Positions 21,191-30,390 of a stretch of 64,000 nucleotides of DNA are shown here, one piece after another. The stretch is taken from the NCBI RefSeq assembly GCF_011516645.4, contig NZ_CP088285.1, positions 7,644,501 through 7,708,500 of the forward strand, given 5' to 3'. This DNA is from Bradyrhizobium septentrionale. Its GTDB lineage: Bacteria; Pseudomonadota; Alphaproteobacteria; Rhizobiales; Xanthobacteraceae. The notes beneath the pieces were generated by a model. The model was not told the DNA's origin. It was given only the letters and a program-made list of their open reading frames with translations, and ran no database searches. The stretch's first letter is position 1; the number at the start of each line of letters is the position of its first letter. The position numbers and the translations under genes were made by a program.

Positions 21191-21847
21191 TCAATGGACC
21201 CCCGCCGGTGCGGGCCACGGCTTCGCCTCCCAGATCGTGGTCCATTCCCGACCCGCGCCACACGCGGGCGCGCTGACCTCGACGCGAACGACGATAAAGC
21301 TTTCTCGATTGGTCATGCCCAGCCGATAGACGTGCCGTACCCGTGAAGTGGGGCACTCGTCCGATGAGGTTTCGGCCTGAAACAGGCCAGTGTCTTCCTT
21401 CCATGTGACAATGCCCGGAGTGTCGGTCGTGCCGAACCCCTGCGCCGCTACGTAGGGAAATTCCAGTGGCTTTGGCCTGCTCACATCGGAGAGGTCGAAC
21501 GCGCGATCCGATCCCGTCACGGAAAACCGACAGAACATGAGCGCGAGACGATGGCCGGCCACGTTCATGACGCGAACCGGCAATTTTTCGATGTCATCCT
21601 TGTATTTGCAGCTGGATTGCTCGGCCGCAAGTGCAAGCATTCTCGGCACCAAGGCCGGATCGGAAATTTCAAAATTCGTCCGCCCATTGGCAAGGCTGCT
21701 CCATTCGCGGAGCGCCTCGCGTCGTGCAACGCTTGAAGTTTCATCGCCGTGCGCAATCGACGCTATCGCCAGGCTACCCACCAGAAGACACGCGAATATC
21801 GCGAAGATGGCGGGCGACCCAACGCGTCGACGAAGCGCTTTCCTCAC
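21191..21847 (-). CDS. Secreted hypothetical protein
   Basis: 218 residues with an N-terminal signal or anchor (FAIFACLLVGSLAIASIAHG). The mature part has several cysteines (SSCKYKD, MFCRFS, DECPTSR, SAPACGAG) that could form disulfides in the periplasm, and short Trp-containing strands near the C-terminus. It slightly recalls DUF1176-type periplasmic proteins but the match is weak. I do not recognise a function. Confidence 0.6.
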   Translation of the reverse strand: MRKALRRRVGSPAIFAIFACLLVGSLAIASIAHGDETSSVARREALREWSSLANGRTNFEISDPALVPRMLALAAEQSSCKYKDDIEKLPVRVMNVAGHRLALMFCRFSVTGSDRAFDLSDVSRPKPLEFPYVAAQGFGTTDTPGIVTWKEDTGLFQAETSSDECPTSRVRHVYRLGMTNRESFIVVRVEVSAPACGAGREWTTIWEAKPWPAPAGVH

Positions 21848-22054
21848 TCAGGCCTCCGATCAGCCATGCAGTCCGCAGCACTCGAACAACGCTCCAACCA
21901 AGAGACGGATTAGGCTGTCGCCCACGGTTCCCATCCTTTAGCACGGAGCCAACCGTCACGGCACGCCCAGAGCATGCCGCCGGCAAACGCCGTTGACTGC
22001 GTCAACGCACCATTAACGCCTTTCGGCGAGGGTGCCGCCGCCGGAGGTAGCCCG

Positions 22055-23253
22055 ATGCAGACTGCGCATGATCGCGAGGCACGTCGCCTCGATACGCTCG
22101 CGGAACTCGACATCCTCGACACGCCGCCTGACCTCGCTTTGCCGCAAGATGTTTCGCGTGCCGATGTCGACGCTGACCTTCATCGACGGCCACCGGCAGT
22201 GGTTCAAGGCCTCCGACGGCCTGGACCTGCGCGAAACCGACCGGCGGCCGGCGCCGTGCAATTTGACCATCGCGCTGGATGAGCCGCTGGTTGTCCCGGA
22301 TATGCTGCGCGACGCGCGCTTCGCGGACAACATCTTCGTGCGTGGGGCGCCGTTCGTCCGCTTCTATGCCGGCGCACAGCTCAAGGTGTCCGGCGTCGTG
22401 ATTGGAAGCCTGTGCGCCATCGACACCCGGCCGCGCGATGACTTCGACGCCGAGGCGACCAGCATGCTGGTCGATCTCGCCGCGATCGCCGTCGATGAAT
22501 TGAAGTTGCGGAACTTGTCGATGCAGGACAGCCTCACCGGCTGCTCGTCGCGGCGCGCGTTCCGCGGCGAAGGCGAACGGCTGACCGCGCTGGCCATGCG
22601 GCACCTCACTCCGCTCGCCTGTGCCGTGCTCGATGTCGATCACTTCAAGCAGGGTCAACGATACCTACGGACACGTGGTCGGCGACATGGTGCTTGCGGC
22701 GGTCGCGGAGGCCGCGCGTTGCGCTCTGCGCGGCTCCGACGTGATCGGCCGGCTCGGCGGCGAAGAGTTCGGCATCCTGTTGCCGCATACGAGACTCGAC
22801 CAGGCGATGGGCGTGCTCGAAAAGGTGCGCGCCGCGGTCGCTGCGACGCTGATCGAGACGCCGGCCGGCACGATCGGCGTCACCTGCAGCCTCGGCGGCT
22901 CCGCGCTTTCGCCCGGCAACTGCTTCGACGACATGCTGCGCGGTGCCGATCTTGCGATGTACGGCGCCAAGCAGGCCGGCCGCAATCAGGCGCTAGCCTG
23001 GGTCGACCGCGCGCCGTCGGTCGCACCGACCGCGCGGCGCGTCTTCAAGGCCGGCACGATCAGCTTCAACGCCGGCCATTCGACGATCGACTGCACGGTG
23101 CGCGGCCTGTCGCGCGACACGGCGACGATCGAGGTGCTCTCCACCTCGGGCATCCCCGACCAGTTCAAGCTCGCGATCGCCGCCGACACGCTGTCGCGGG
23201 CCTGCCGGGTCACCGGAAAGGCCGACAACCGGATCGAGGTCGCCTTCACCTGA
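22055..23253 (+). pseudogene. Broken GAF-GGDEF-PilZ diguanylate cyclase
   Basis: Three frames together encode one protein. The first (ATG 22055) gives MQTAHDREARRLDTLAELD and stops matching after ILDTPP near 22126. A second frame resumes with KMFRVPMSTLTFIDGHRQWF, so some bases are missing there. It carries the GAF domain to DVDHFKQ near 22650. One extra G in the GGG run after AAGCA then shifts the frame. The third frame continues VNDTYGHVVGD, with an intact GGEEF motif and a C-terminal PilZ-like segment to 23253. A second-site repair or sequencing error cannot be excluded. Confidence 0.75.
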
Positions 23254-23282
23254 CGAGCCAAGCGAGATAGGCTGTTCTCCAT

Positions 23283-23325
23283 CGTCATTCCGAGACTAGC
23301 GAAGCGAAAGCCCGGAATCCATTGC
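23283..23325. repeat. Short dispersed intergenic repeat fragment
   Basis: Begins CGTCATTCCGAGACTAGCG and runs to GCCCGGAATCCATTG. This is the form of the common 'CGTCATTCCG...GGAATCC' repeats of rhizobial and related genomes. Only a partial copy is visible. Confidence 0.45.
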
Positions 23326-23345
23326 ACCACTTGTTCGGGGGCCCG

Positions 23346-23708
23346 ATGCAGTTCGTAGACTCCCCGGAGATCACCGAAATCCTCCACCAGGCCGACGGAC
23401 AACCACCCAGCCTTGCTGACGTGCAACGAACGCTGGTCGAAGTAGCCGAGCGGCTCAACACCCCGATCAAAGTGCGCATGCACGAGCCCGAGAAGATATG
23501 GCCGGTTCGGCTGTTGCTTACGGAACGCCACACGCAAGGATTAATGACGACAATCAACAATGTCACACTGAATGAGAAGGGTTTCGTCTGTCACACGCAG
23601 ATAGGCGCCGACCGTTTCGACACGCCCTTTGCCGAAGCGTCAAAGCTGATTTGCTTTATATTGCAGATCAAACTCGCTTCGCGCACAACGGGCGAGAAGC
23701 GAGATTGA
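23346..23708 (+). CDS. Small hypothetical protein
   Basis: About 120 residues from the ATG at 23346 (MQFVDSPEIT); an earlier in-frame ATG at 23322 lies inside the repeat fragment. Soluble, mixed charge, one hydrophobic stretch near the end (KLICFILQIKLA). Composition is less GC-rich than the neighbours. I do not recognise a family. Confidence 0.45.
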   Translation: MQFVDSPEITEILHQADGQPPSLADVQRTLVEVAERLNTPIKVRMHEPEKIWPVRLLLTERHTQGLMTTINNVTLNEKGFVCHTQIGADRFDTPFAEASKLICFILQIKLASRTTGEKRD

Positions 23709-23749
23709 AACAGGCTTCGGCCTGATCGGCTCAGTCCCCCCTGCCACCC

Positions 23750-24544
23750 TTAAGGTTCGACCCGGTAGAGCCGCCATCGCTCCGGCACGCCCTTGAGCTG
23801 GTGCGCGCCGCGATCCTTGAAGCGGACTGCTGACTCCGGCATCAGGTCCTTGACCGCGCTGGAGACCAGCACTTCGCCGGCACGCGCCTTGGCGGCGACG
23901 CGCGCGCCGATGTGGAATGCGAGACCGATCACCTCCGCCCCACTCACCTTGTATTCGCCCGCGTGCAGTCCGACCCTGATCTCCAGCCCCAGCGTGCGCA
24001 CGGCCTCAACGATCGCGGTCGCGCAACGGATCCCGGCGGCCGGCGCGCCGAACGTCGCCAGCACGCCGTCTCCTGTCGTCACGACTTCCTTGCCGCGCAA
24101 GGCCTTCAGCTCCCGACGAACGGCGGCGTAATAATGATTCATCACCGTTGCCCAGCGTGAATCGCCGAGCCGCGCGGCCTTTTCGGTGGATCGGACGATA
24201 TCGACAAAAAGGATGGTGGCGAGCGCCTGTTTGAGCTCCGAGGCTCGATTGGCGGTTCGACGCCGGTTCGCAATATTTCCACTCAGTGGCTCATAGCGAT
24301 GGCTGCGTCGCCGTGCGACTGCGGCCTTTGTGTAGTCCTGGGCACGCTGCACCGTGCGGCAGCGAACAGTTTTTTCCTGCGGTGGAAACGTCCAGTAGAC
24401 CTTGCGCCCGACTCCAGCGCCCTGAACCTCCACGGCGCCCCATTTCAGGAAGACCGTCGAACCAACCCGTCGAATGCACCATGCCTTTGACGTGTATCCG
24501 GACACGTTCGACTGATGGACTCCGATGCGAAGGAATTTGGGCAT
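23750..24544 (-). CDS. Class III adenylate/guanylate cyclase-domain protein with WGR-like N-terminus
   Basis: 264 residues. Residues about 1-90 contain W-IRRVG-TVFLKWGAVEV and a later RAQDYTKAA stretch that resembles a WGR domain. Residues about 105-264 are a class III cyclase catalytic domain: FVDIVRSTE (first metal aspartate), TTGDGVLATFG (second), HIGARV in place of the usual VNxAAR, and the KGVPERWRLY end. It is likely soluble and makes cAMP or a relative. It has no membrane segment. Confidence 0.75.
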   Translation of the reverse strand: MPKFLRIGVHQSNVSGYTSKAWCIRRVGSTVFLKWGAVEVQGAGVGRKVYWTFPPQEKTVRCRTVQRAQDYTKAAVARRRSHRYEPLSGNIANRRRTANRASELKQALATILFVDIVRSTEKAARLGDSRWATVMNHYYAAVRRELKALRGKEVVTTGDGVLATFGAPAAGIRCATAIVEAVRTLGLEIRVGLHAGEYKVSGAEVIGLAFHIGARVAAKARAGEVLVSSAVKDLMPESAVRFKDRGAHQLKGVPERWRLYRVEP

Positions 24545-24679
24545 GAGCGTCCGGCCGATCGAATGAGCGCTGAGGTGCCAACCTGGGGTAAAGCGTAATC
24601 AACCATTCCCCTATTGGCAACAGCACCGGCATGCAGCTACCCAAGCCGCCTCCGATCGCCCATTTCGCTCGAACCGCCG

Positions 24680-25771
24680 TCAGGCACCAAACGTGCGACT
24701 GCGATTGAACCTGGTCACATCGCGCCGCTCCCCGTTCGAGACAGCGTCAGCATCGACGGATGGAATTGCCTCGTCTTGCGCTTCCGCTGTCGGCTGTTCT
24801 TCATCGCGAAATCGTGCCGGGGTCAGCCGGCTGCGGTCGACCGTCACGTCAAAGATGTCGAACCGGTTGTAGTAACCGACCACGTCGTGAAACTGTTTCG
24901 GCTCGACGCAACGATTGAGATCGATCTCCGCGTAGGCGATCCCCTCCTGATCCTGCAATGCGTCGCCAAAGACGTTGCCCGTCGGATCGACGAAGAAGCT
25001 CGCGGCACGTGGTGTCTGGTCGATCACATCGGCGATGCTTCGATCGCGCTCAATGAGGAAGGCACGCATTGCCTCGTCCATATAGCCGGCTGTCACGATC
25101 CCGAAGACTTTGGCTTCGAAGCAGTGGGCGCTGGCCCGGATCCGGTTGGCGGCGACGTTGTCGAAATTGCCACCGCCTGCCGGGCGCCTTGTGGGCCACA
25201 TTGGTGGCCAGCTCGAGATGTGCACCTGTTCGCCCTGTGCCATCAGCGCGAAGCGGGCCAATGGATTGGTGTTCTCGCCACAGATCAACCCGCCGATCCG
25301 GCCCTGCCGCGTCTCCGCGACCTTGAGGCCCGCACCATCCCCCGACGACCACACCAGCTTCTCATAGAAGGTCGGAACCAGCTTGCGGTGGTGGACCAGA
25401 ATTTCACCAGTCTCTCCGATCAACAGATTCGAGTTCCACAGCCCCCCAACGCTGACGGCCGAGCGCTCGCTGATGCCGATCGAGACGGTGACGCCGAGGG
25501 CGCGCGCCTCGGCGCAAAGCTGCGCCACTTCCGGTCCGTCCGCCAGCACGGATTGCTCCGCCATGCGCACGAACAGGTCGTGATTGTCGATCGGAGGCCA
25601 CAGCGCGGCCCAAACCGGAAAGGCGGGAATATAGGTTTCCGGAAACGCGATCAGCTCGGCGCCGGCCCTGGCCGCCTCGCGAATGATGGCGATCGCCTTC
25701 TCGGTGGTCGCCCGGCTGTCGAGGAAGACGGGCGCAGCGTGGACGGCAGCGGCCTTGAAACGAGGGAGCAT
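24680..25771 (-). CDS. Nitrilase (carbon-nitrogen hydrolase family)
   Basis: Hydrolyses organic nitriles to acids and ammonia. The triad is visible from the start used here: E45 in FPETYIP, K130 in HHRKLVPT and C164 in LICGENTNP. About 363 residues, normal for true nitrilases, with a polar C-terminal tail. The ATG at 25771 (MLPRFKAAAV) fits family starts. An ATG at 25813 has a better ribosome site (GGGAAGG five bases before) and would add 14 residues. It is divergent from a LysR regulator, which probably controls it. Substrate unknown. Confidence 0.85.
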   Translation of the reverse strand: MLPRFKAAAVHAAPVFLDSRATTEKAIAIIREAARAGAELIAFPETYIPAFPVWAALWPPIDNHDLFVRMAEQSVLADGPEVAQLCAEARALGVTVSIGISERSAVSVGGLWNSNLLIGETGEILVHHRKLVPTFYEKLVWSSGDGAGLKVAETRQGRIGGLICGENTNPLARFALMAQGEQVHISSWPPMWPTRRPAGGGNFDNVAANRIRASAHCFEAKVFGIVTAGYMDEAMRAFLIERDRSIADVIDQTPRAASFFVDPTGNVFGDALQDQEGIAYAEIDLNRCVEPKQFHDVVGYYNRFDIFDVTVDRSRLTPARFRDEEQPTAEAQDEAIPSVDADAVSNGERRDVTRFNRSRTFGA

Positions 25772-25842
25772 GTCGAAAATCCCGGCTAGGATGGGTGGGC
25801 GAAGCGCTATCATCCCTGCCTTCCCGGCGTGCATCGGAATTG

Positions 25843-25860
25843 TCGCAAGGTCGGTTGCGA
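25843..25860. promoter_or_regulatory. Candidate LysR operator between nitrilase and lysR genes
   Basis: Perfect inverted repeat TCGCAA-N6-TTGCGA in the divergent gap, 30-70 bases from both starts. This is the place and size expected of a LysR-type binding site. Confidence 0.5.
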
Positions 25861-25930
25861 AGGATCGGAGCCGCCGGGCGTTGGAACGGGAATTGCTTTG
25901 CTGACAAGGTCCGCAATCGGGAGGCAGGTC

Positions 25931-26851
25931 ATGTTCGATACGATCAACTGGGACGATTTGCGGGTCTTTCTCTGCGCCGCCCGCGCCGGAAATTTGAGCC
26001 AGACAGCAAAGCGGCTGCGGCTGGACCATTCCACCGTCAGCCGGCGCATCGCCCAGATGGAGGCTTCCCTCGGGGTTGCGGTGTTCGAACGCCACCGCAC
26101 CGGGCTCAAGCTCAACGAAATCGGCGAGCGGTTGCTGCGTCATGCCGAGCGGGTCGAGAGCGCGGTGATCGCCATTCGCGAGGAGGCCAGCGCCGGCGAC
26201 ACCCAGGAGCTCGTCGGGAACGTGCGGCTCGCCACCATGGAGGGGATCGCCTCGCTCTACCTTGCGCAACGCTTTGCCAAGCTGCGTCGCACCACGCCGC
26301 AACTCACCGTCGAACTCGTCACATCAGCCCAGACGGTCTACGTCCACAAGCGCGAAGCGGATCTGTTCGTGTCCTTCTTCCGGCCGCCCGGTCCGGGCCT
26401 GATCTCGGAGCGCATCGGCAAGTTTCGGCTCGGGCTATTCGCGAGCCAGACCTATCTCGATCATCACGGCACGCCGGCAAGCCTTCGCGACCTCGGGGAT
26501 CATTGGTTCGTCTCCTACATCGAGGACCTGGTCCAGGTCGATTCAGTGCGCTGGCTCGCCGACGTCATCGAAGAGCCGAAAATCGCCTTCCACTCCAACA
26601 GCATGATCGCGCAGATGAATGCCGCGGCGGGCGGCCTCGGCATCGTGATGCTCCCGAGCTTTGCCACAAACGACCGGCCCGACCTCATCCCCGTGCTACC
26701 CGCCCTCGCCGGCACCGTTCGCGAGGTCTGGCTCAACGTCCACAGCGACCTGCAATTTGCCCCGCGCATCCGCGCCGTCCGCGCGTTCCTGAAAAACACC
26801 CTGAAGCAGGACCCCGACATGCAGGTCACCCTGGCCGATGCCGTGCCGTAG
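25931..26851 (+). CDS. LysR-family transcriptional regulator
   Basis: 306 residues. The N-terminal winged helix-turn-helix starts NWDDLRVFLCAARAGNLSQTA (quoted in part: DDLRVFLCAAR) and includes HSTVSRRIAQMEASLG. It is followed by a periplasmic-binding-like effector domain. The start is at the ATG 25931, since the helix-turn-helix begins within ten residues. It is divergent from the nitrilase gene and followed by a DUF485/ActP pair on its own strand; it may control both. Confidence 0.9.
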   Translation: MFDTINWDDLRVFLCAARAGNLSQTAKRLRLDHSTVSRRIAQMEASLGVAVFERHRTGLKLNEIGERLLRHAERVESAVIAIREEASAGDTQELVGNVRLATMEGIASLYLAQRFAKLRRTTPQLTVELVTSAQTVYVHKREADLFVSFFRPPGPGLISERIGKFRLGLFASQTYLDHHGTPASLRDLGDHWFVSYIEDLVQVDSVRWLADVIEEPKIAFHSNSMIAQMNAAAGGLGIVMLPSFATNDRPDLIPVLPALAGTVREVWLNVHSDLQFAPRIRAVRAFLKNTLKQDPDMQVTLADAVP

Positions 26852-26958
26852 CCGCGCACGGCAGATTGCAAAAATCCATAATTCCCTTCCGTCGGAGCCC
26901 GGCTGAAGCTCCTGCGATTGGCGCCAGGCAGGGGCGCTGAAGTTTTGAGGGGCCAAAT

Positions 26959-27249
26959 ATGAAGGTGGTTACATCAGGTAATGTCGATCCGGCGTCGAGC
27001 GTCGGCGCCCTGGCCAAGAAGCGGCTGACGGTCGCGCTCGTTCTCAGCGTCGCGATGATGGTGATCTATTTCGGCTTCATGGGGCTTTTCGCGTTCGACA
27101 AGCCGCTGCTCGGCACCATCCTGATGCCCGGCCTGACGCTCTGCATTGTGCTCGGCCCGCTCGTCATCATTTCGTCCTTCGCGCTTTGCCTGGTCTACGT
27201 GCTGTGGGCGAACCGGGTGTTCGACGCTGGCATCCGCAACCTTCGCTAA
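26959..27249 (+). CDS. DUF485 small inner-membrane protein (YjcH-like)
   Basis: 96 residues with two membrane helices (about 25-45 and 55-80). DUF485 genes usually precede an ActP-type solute:sodium symporter, as here, with a 13-base gap to the next gene. Preceded by GAGGGG as ribosome site. Its exact role beside the carrier is unknown. Confidence 0.85.
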   Translation: MKVVTSGNVDPASSVGALAKKRLTVALVLSVAMMVIYFGFMGLFAFDKPLLGTILMPGLTLCIVLGPLVIISSFALCLVYVLWANRVFDAGIRNLR

Positions 27250-27262
27250 AGGGGCAGAGAAA

Positions 27263-28846
27263 ATGGGCAGCAGCGCGCTTTCTATCGGGTTCTTCTTCGC
27301 CTTCATGGCGTTGACGCTGGCGATCACCTATTGGGCCGCACGGCGCACGCGCACCACCGAGCACTTCTTTGCCGCCGGCGGCCAGGTCACGCCGTGGCAG
27401 AATGGCTGGGCACTCGCGGGAGACTTCCTGAGCGCCGCCGCCTTGCTCGGAATTGCCGGCATCGTCACTTCAAACGGCTTCGACGGCATGATCTATTCGA
27501 TCGGCTGGCTGGTCGGCTGGCCGATCATTCTGTTCCTGATCGTCGAACCGTTGCGCAATGTCGGCCGCTTCACCTTCGCCGACGTCGTGGCCTATCGCCT
27601 GCGTCAGCGCCCGGTGCGCCTCGCCGGCGCCGTCGGTACACTTGCCGTCATCCTGTTCTATCTGATCGCCCAGATGGTCGCGACGGGATCGCTGATCAAG
27701 CTGCTGTTCGGCCTGCCCTACACCTGGTCGGTCGTCATCGTCGGCAGCGTGATGCTGGTCTATGTGCTGTTCGGCGGGATGTTGGCGACCACCTGGGTGC
27801 AGGTGGTCAAGGCTGCGTTGCTGATGGGCGGCGGCATTCTGCTCGCCTTCCTCGTCTTGACCCATTTCGACATGAACCCGCTGAAGCTGTTCGCCGCGGC
27901 GTCCGAGAAATACGGCACCAAGGTTCTGCAGCCGGGATCGAGGGTGATCTCCGGCCAATGGGATGCCATCTCGCTCGGGCTCGGCCTGATGTTCGGGACC
28001 GCCGCGATGCCGCATGTGCTGATGCGGGCCTATACGGTGAAGGATTCCAAGGCCGCGCGGCTGTCGATCCTCTATGCCACCGGCCTGATCGGTGTCTTTC
28101 ATCTCATGGTCTTCATCATCGGCTTCGGCGCCATGGTGCTGGTCGGCCCAGAGGCGGTGGCAAAGGCCGGAGGCGGCGGCAACATGGCAGCGCCCCTGCT
28201 CGCGCTCACCGTCGGCGGCAATGCGTTCTTCGGCTTCATCTGCGCGGTCGCCTTCGCGACGATGCTCGCCGTCGTTGCGGGGCTGACGTTGTCGGGCGTC
28301 GCAACGCTCTGCCACGACGTCTGGACCAATGTGATCCGGGACGGTACCGCTTCGGAGGCCGAGCAGCTCAAGGTCGCGCGCGTCGCGACCGTGATGATTT
28401 CCATCCTCGCCATCATTCTCGGGGTCGCGTTCGAAGGCCAGAACGTCGCCTTCATGGCGGGGCTTGCGTTCTCGATCGCCTGCGCCGCGAATTTCCCCTC
28501 GCTCGTGCTCGCCATCACCTGGCGCCGCTTCACGACGCCTGCAGCCGTGGCGAGCATCCTCGTCGGCACGCTGAGCTCCCTGGTGCTGATCTATCTGTCG
28601 CCCACCATCCAGGTCGACATTCTCGGCAAGCCGCTGGCCGCGATCCAGCATGAATGGTGGTTCGTGTCGCTGCGCAATCCCGCGATCATCAGCATGCCGC
28701 TATCGTTTGCGGTCGCGATCCTGCTATCGCTGGTCACGCGGGAGAAGAACGCAAATCTCGCTTTTGACGAGATGCAGCGGCGCATCCTGTTCGGACCGGT
28801 CCAGCCGAACACCGACGCGCCGCGTCAGGCGAAGAGTGCCGCCTGA
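27263..28846 (+). CDS. Sodium:solute symporter, ActP (acetate permease) type
   Basis: 527-residue carrier with about 13 membrane helices. The N-terminus after AARRTRTTEHFFAAGG and the GDFLSAAALLGIAG motif are typical of monocarboxylate symporters of the SSS family. The start is the ATG at 27263, with GGGGCAGAG upstream. It probably forms an operon with the DUF485 gene. Substrates of the group are acetate, pyruvate or related short acids; products of the nearby nitrilase are a speculative candidate. Confidence 0.87.
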   Translation: MGSSALSIGFFFAFMALTLAITYWAARRTRTTEHFFAAGGQVTPWQNGWALAGDFLSAAALLGIAGIVTSNGFDGMIYSIGWLVGWPIILFLIVEPLRNVGRFTFADVVAYRLRQRPVRLAGAVGTLAVILFYLIAQMVATGSLIKLLFGLPYTWSVVIVGSVMLVYVLFGGMLATTWVQVVKAALLMGGGILLAFLVLTHFDMNPLKLFAAASEKYGTKVLQPGSRVISGQWDAISLGLGLMFGTAAMPHVLMRAYTVKDSKAARLSILYATGLIGVFHLMVFIIGFGAMVLVGPEAVAKAGGGGNMAAPLLALTVGGNAFFGFICAVAFATMLAVVAGLTLSGVATLCHDVWTNVIRDGTASEAEQLKVARVATVMISILAIILGVAFEGQNVAFMAGLAFSIACAANFPSLVLAITWRRFTTPAAVASILVGTLSSLVLIYLSPTIQVDILGKPLAAIQHEWWFVSLRNPAIISMPLSFAVAILLSLVTREKNANLAFDEMQRRILFGPVQPNTDAPRQAKSAA

Positions 28847-28926
28847 ACCGTATCGCTAGCCCGAAACGCAGCGCGTGCAAGACTGGAGTCGAGTTCGCGA
28901 CAGGGAGCGGCGATGCCGGCCAGCCA

Positions 28927-30336
28927 TCATTTGGTCTCCGGCACGCTACGAGGCGGCACGCTCGAAAACAATGAGCTTAGCCCTTCGGCCATCGTCGGGT
29001 GGGCAAAATCTGCGTCGGCAAGACTTGAATAGGCAAGGCCCGCCAACATTGCCGTTTGGACCGCAGCCATGACTTCACCGGCCGAGGCCCCAATCATCGT
29101 GAATCCGAGTATCCGATCGTCGTTGTTCCCGACAACAACTTTCATAAAGCCCTGCCTTTGATCGGTAGCTTGCGCCCCAAGTACGGAGTCCATCGGCAGC
29201 GTTGCGACGCGAGCGAGCACGCCTTGGCGTTTGGCTTCACCTTCGCTGAGCCCTACCCGGGCGAGCGGGGGATCGGTGAACATGCAATATGGAACCAGCC
29301 GGTCGCCCGTACTGCGATGTCCTCCGGCGAGATTGTCACGGATGATACGAAAATCGTCTTCGGATATGTGCGTGAACTGCGGACTGCCGGCGCATTCTCC
29401 GACTGCCCATACATCCGGCGCACTTGTCTCCAGTCTGCCGTTGACGCTGACGTAACCACGCCCGTCCAGTTCAACGCCGGCCTCCTTCAGACCAATTCCG
29501 GCGGTGTTCGGAATGCGCCCAGCCGCGACCAGAATATCGCTGCCATCAATTTGTTGCTCGCCTGACGGGGTGCGCAGGGAAAGCGTAACCGTGTCTCCCG
29601 ATCGTCCGCCGACTTGCAGCAACTGGGCTCCCGCGAGAATCTGGATACCTTCGTCGCCGAGAACGCGCCGTATCTCATCCGAGACGTCGACATCCTCACG
29701 CGTCATCAGGCGAGGACCGGACTCGACGACGGTCACGGCGCTGCCAAAGCGGCGAAAAGCCTGTGCCAATTCAAGGCCAGAATAGCCGCCGCCGATCACT
29801 ATCAGGTGCTTCGGGACATAATCCAGCTCCAGCGCCTCGATATGCGTGAGTGGACGAGCCGCCTCCAGGCCAGGCACATTCGGAACCGCTGCATGCGTTC
29901 CAACATTGAGGAATATTTTGTCGGCCGCGAGCACTCGCGTTCCGCCGTCGTTGAGTTTCACCTCAAGGGTCTTCGGCGCTACAAAACGGCCGCTTCCCAT
30001 GATCAGTTCGGCACCGCTTTCCTGGTAGATTCGAAGGTGTTTCGCAACCTGGCGTTCCACCATCTCGCGCTTGCGTCGACGAACCAGCGCCAAATCGACA
30101 GCGACCGCCCCACTTATTGTACCGTGTCGCGCGCCATGCCGCGCGACGTGCGCTGTACTTGCGCTGGAGATTTGGTTTTTGGTCGGCATACAGGCGATGT
30201 TGGGACAGGAGCCGCCGATCCAGCGTCGCTCCACGACGGCGGTTCGCCGTCCCGATTGCGCCATGTGCCATGCGATGAGCTTGCCACCAGCCCCGCTGCC
30301 CAGGACGAGAACCTCAAATTGCTCTGCTTGAATCAT
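28927..30336 (-). CDS. FAD-dependent pyridine nucleotide-disulfide oxidoreductase (MerA-like fold)
   Basis: 469 residues. FAD motif VLVLGSGAGGKLIAWHMA, then the redox-active pair in GGSCPNIACMPTK. An NAD(P)-binding motif IGGGYSGLELAQAF follows, and a C-terminal dimerisation domain. It lacks the N-terminal metal-binding domain and the C-terminal vicinal cysteines of true mercuric reductase, so mercury reduction is unlikely. It follows the dehalogenase gene by 54 bases on the same strand, with AGGAAAG before its ATG, so the two are probably co-transcribed. Confidence 0.83.
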   Translation of the reverse strand: MIQAEQFEVLVLGSGAGGKLIAWHMAQSGRRTAVVERRWIGGSCPNIACMPTKNQISSASTAHVARHGARHGTISGAVAVDLALVRRRKREMVERQVAKHLRIYQESGAELIMGSGRFVAPKTLEVKLNDGGTRVLAADKIFLNVGTHAAVPNVPGLEAARPLTHIEALELDYVPKHLIVIGGGYSGLELAQAFRRFGSAVTVVESGPRLMTREDVDVSDEIRRVLGDEGIQILAGAQLLQVGGRSGDTVTLSLRTPSGEQQIDGSDILVAAGRIPNTAGIGLKEAGVELDGRGYVSVNGRLETSAPDVWAVGECAGSPQFTHISEDDFRIIRDNLAGGHRSTGDRLVPYCMFTDPPLARVGLSEGEAKRQGVLARVATLPMDSVLGAQATDQRQGFMKVVVGNNDDRILGFTMIGASAGEVMAAVQTAMLAGLAYSSLADADFAHPTMAEGLSSLFSSVPPRSVPETK

Positions 30337-30390
30337 ATCTTCTTTCCTGATGCACTCGCACGCGCCCCGTATTGCGGTCTGGACGCCCCA

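Noticed and set aside
28927..30336. Mercuric reductase
   Set aside because: No metal-binding N-terminal domain, no C-terminal vicinal cysteines and no mer genes nearby.
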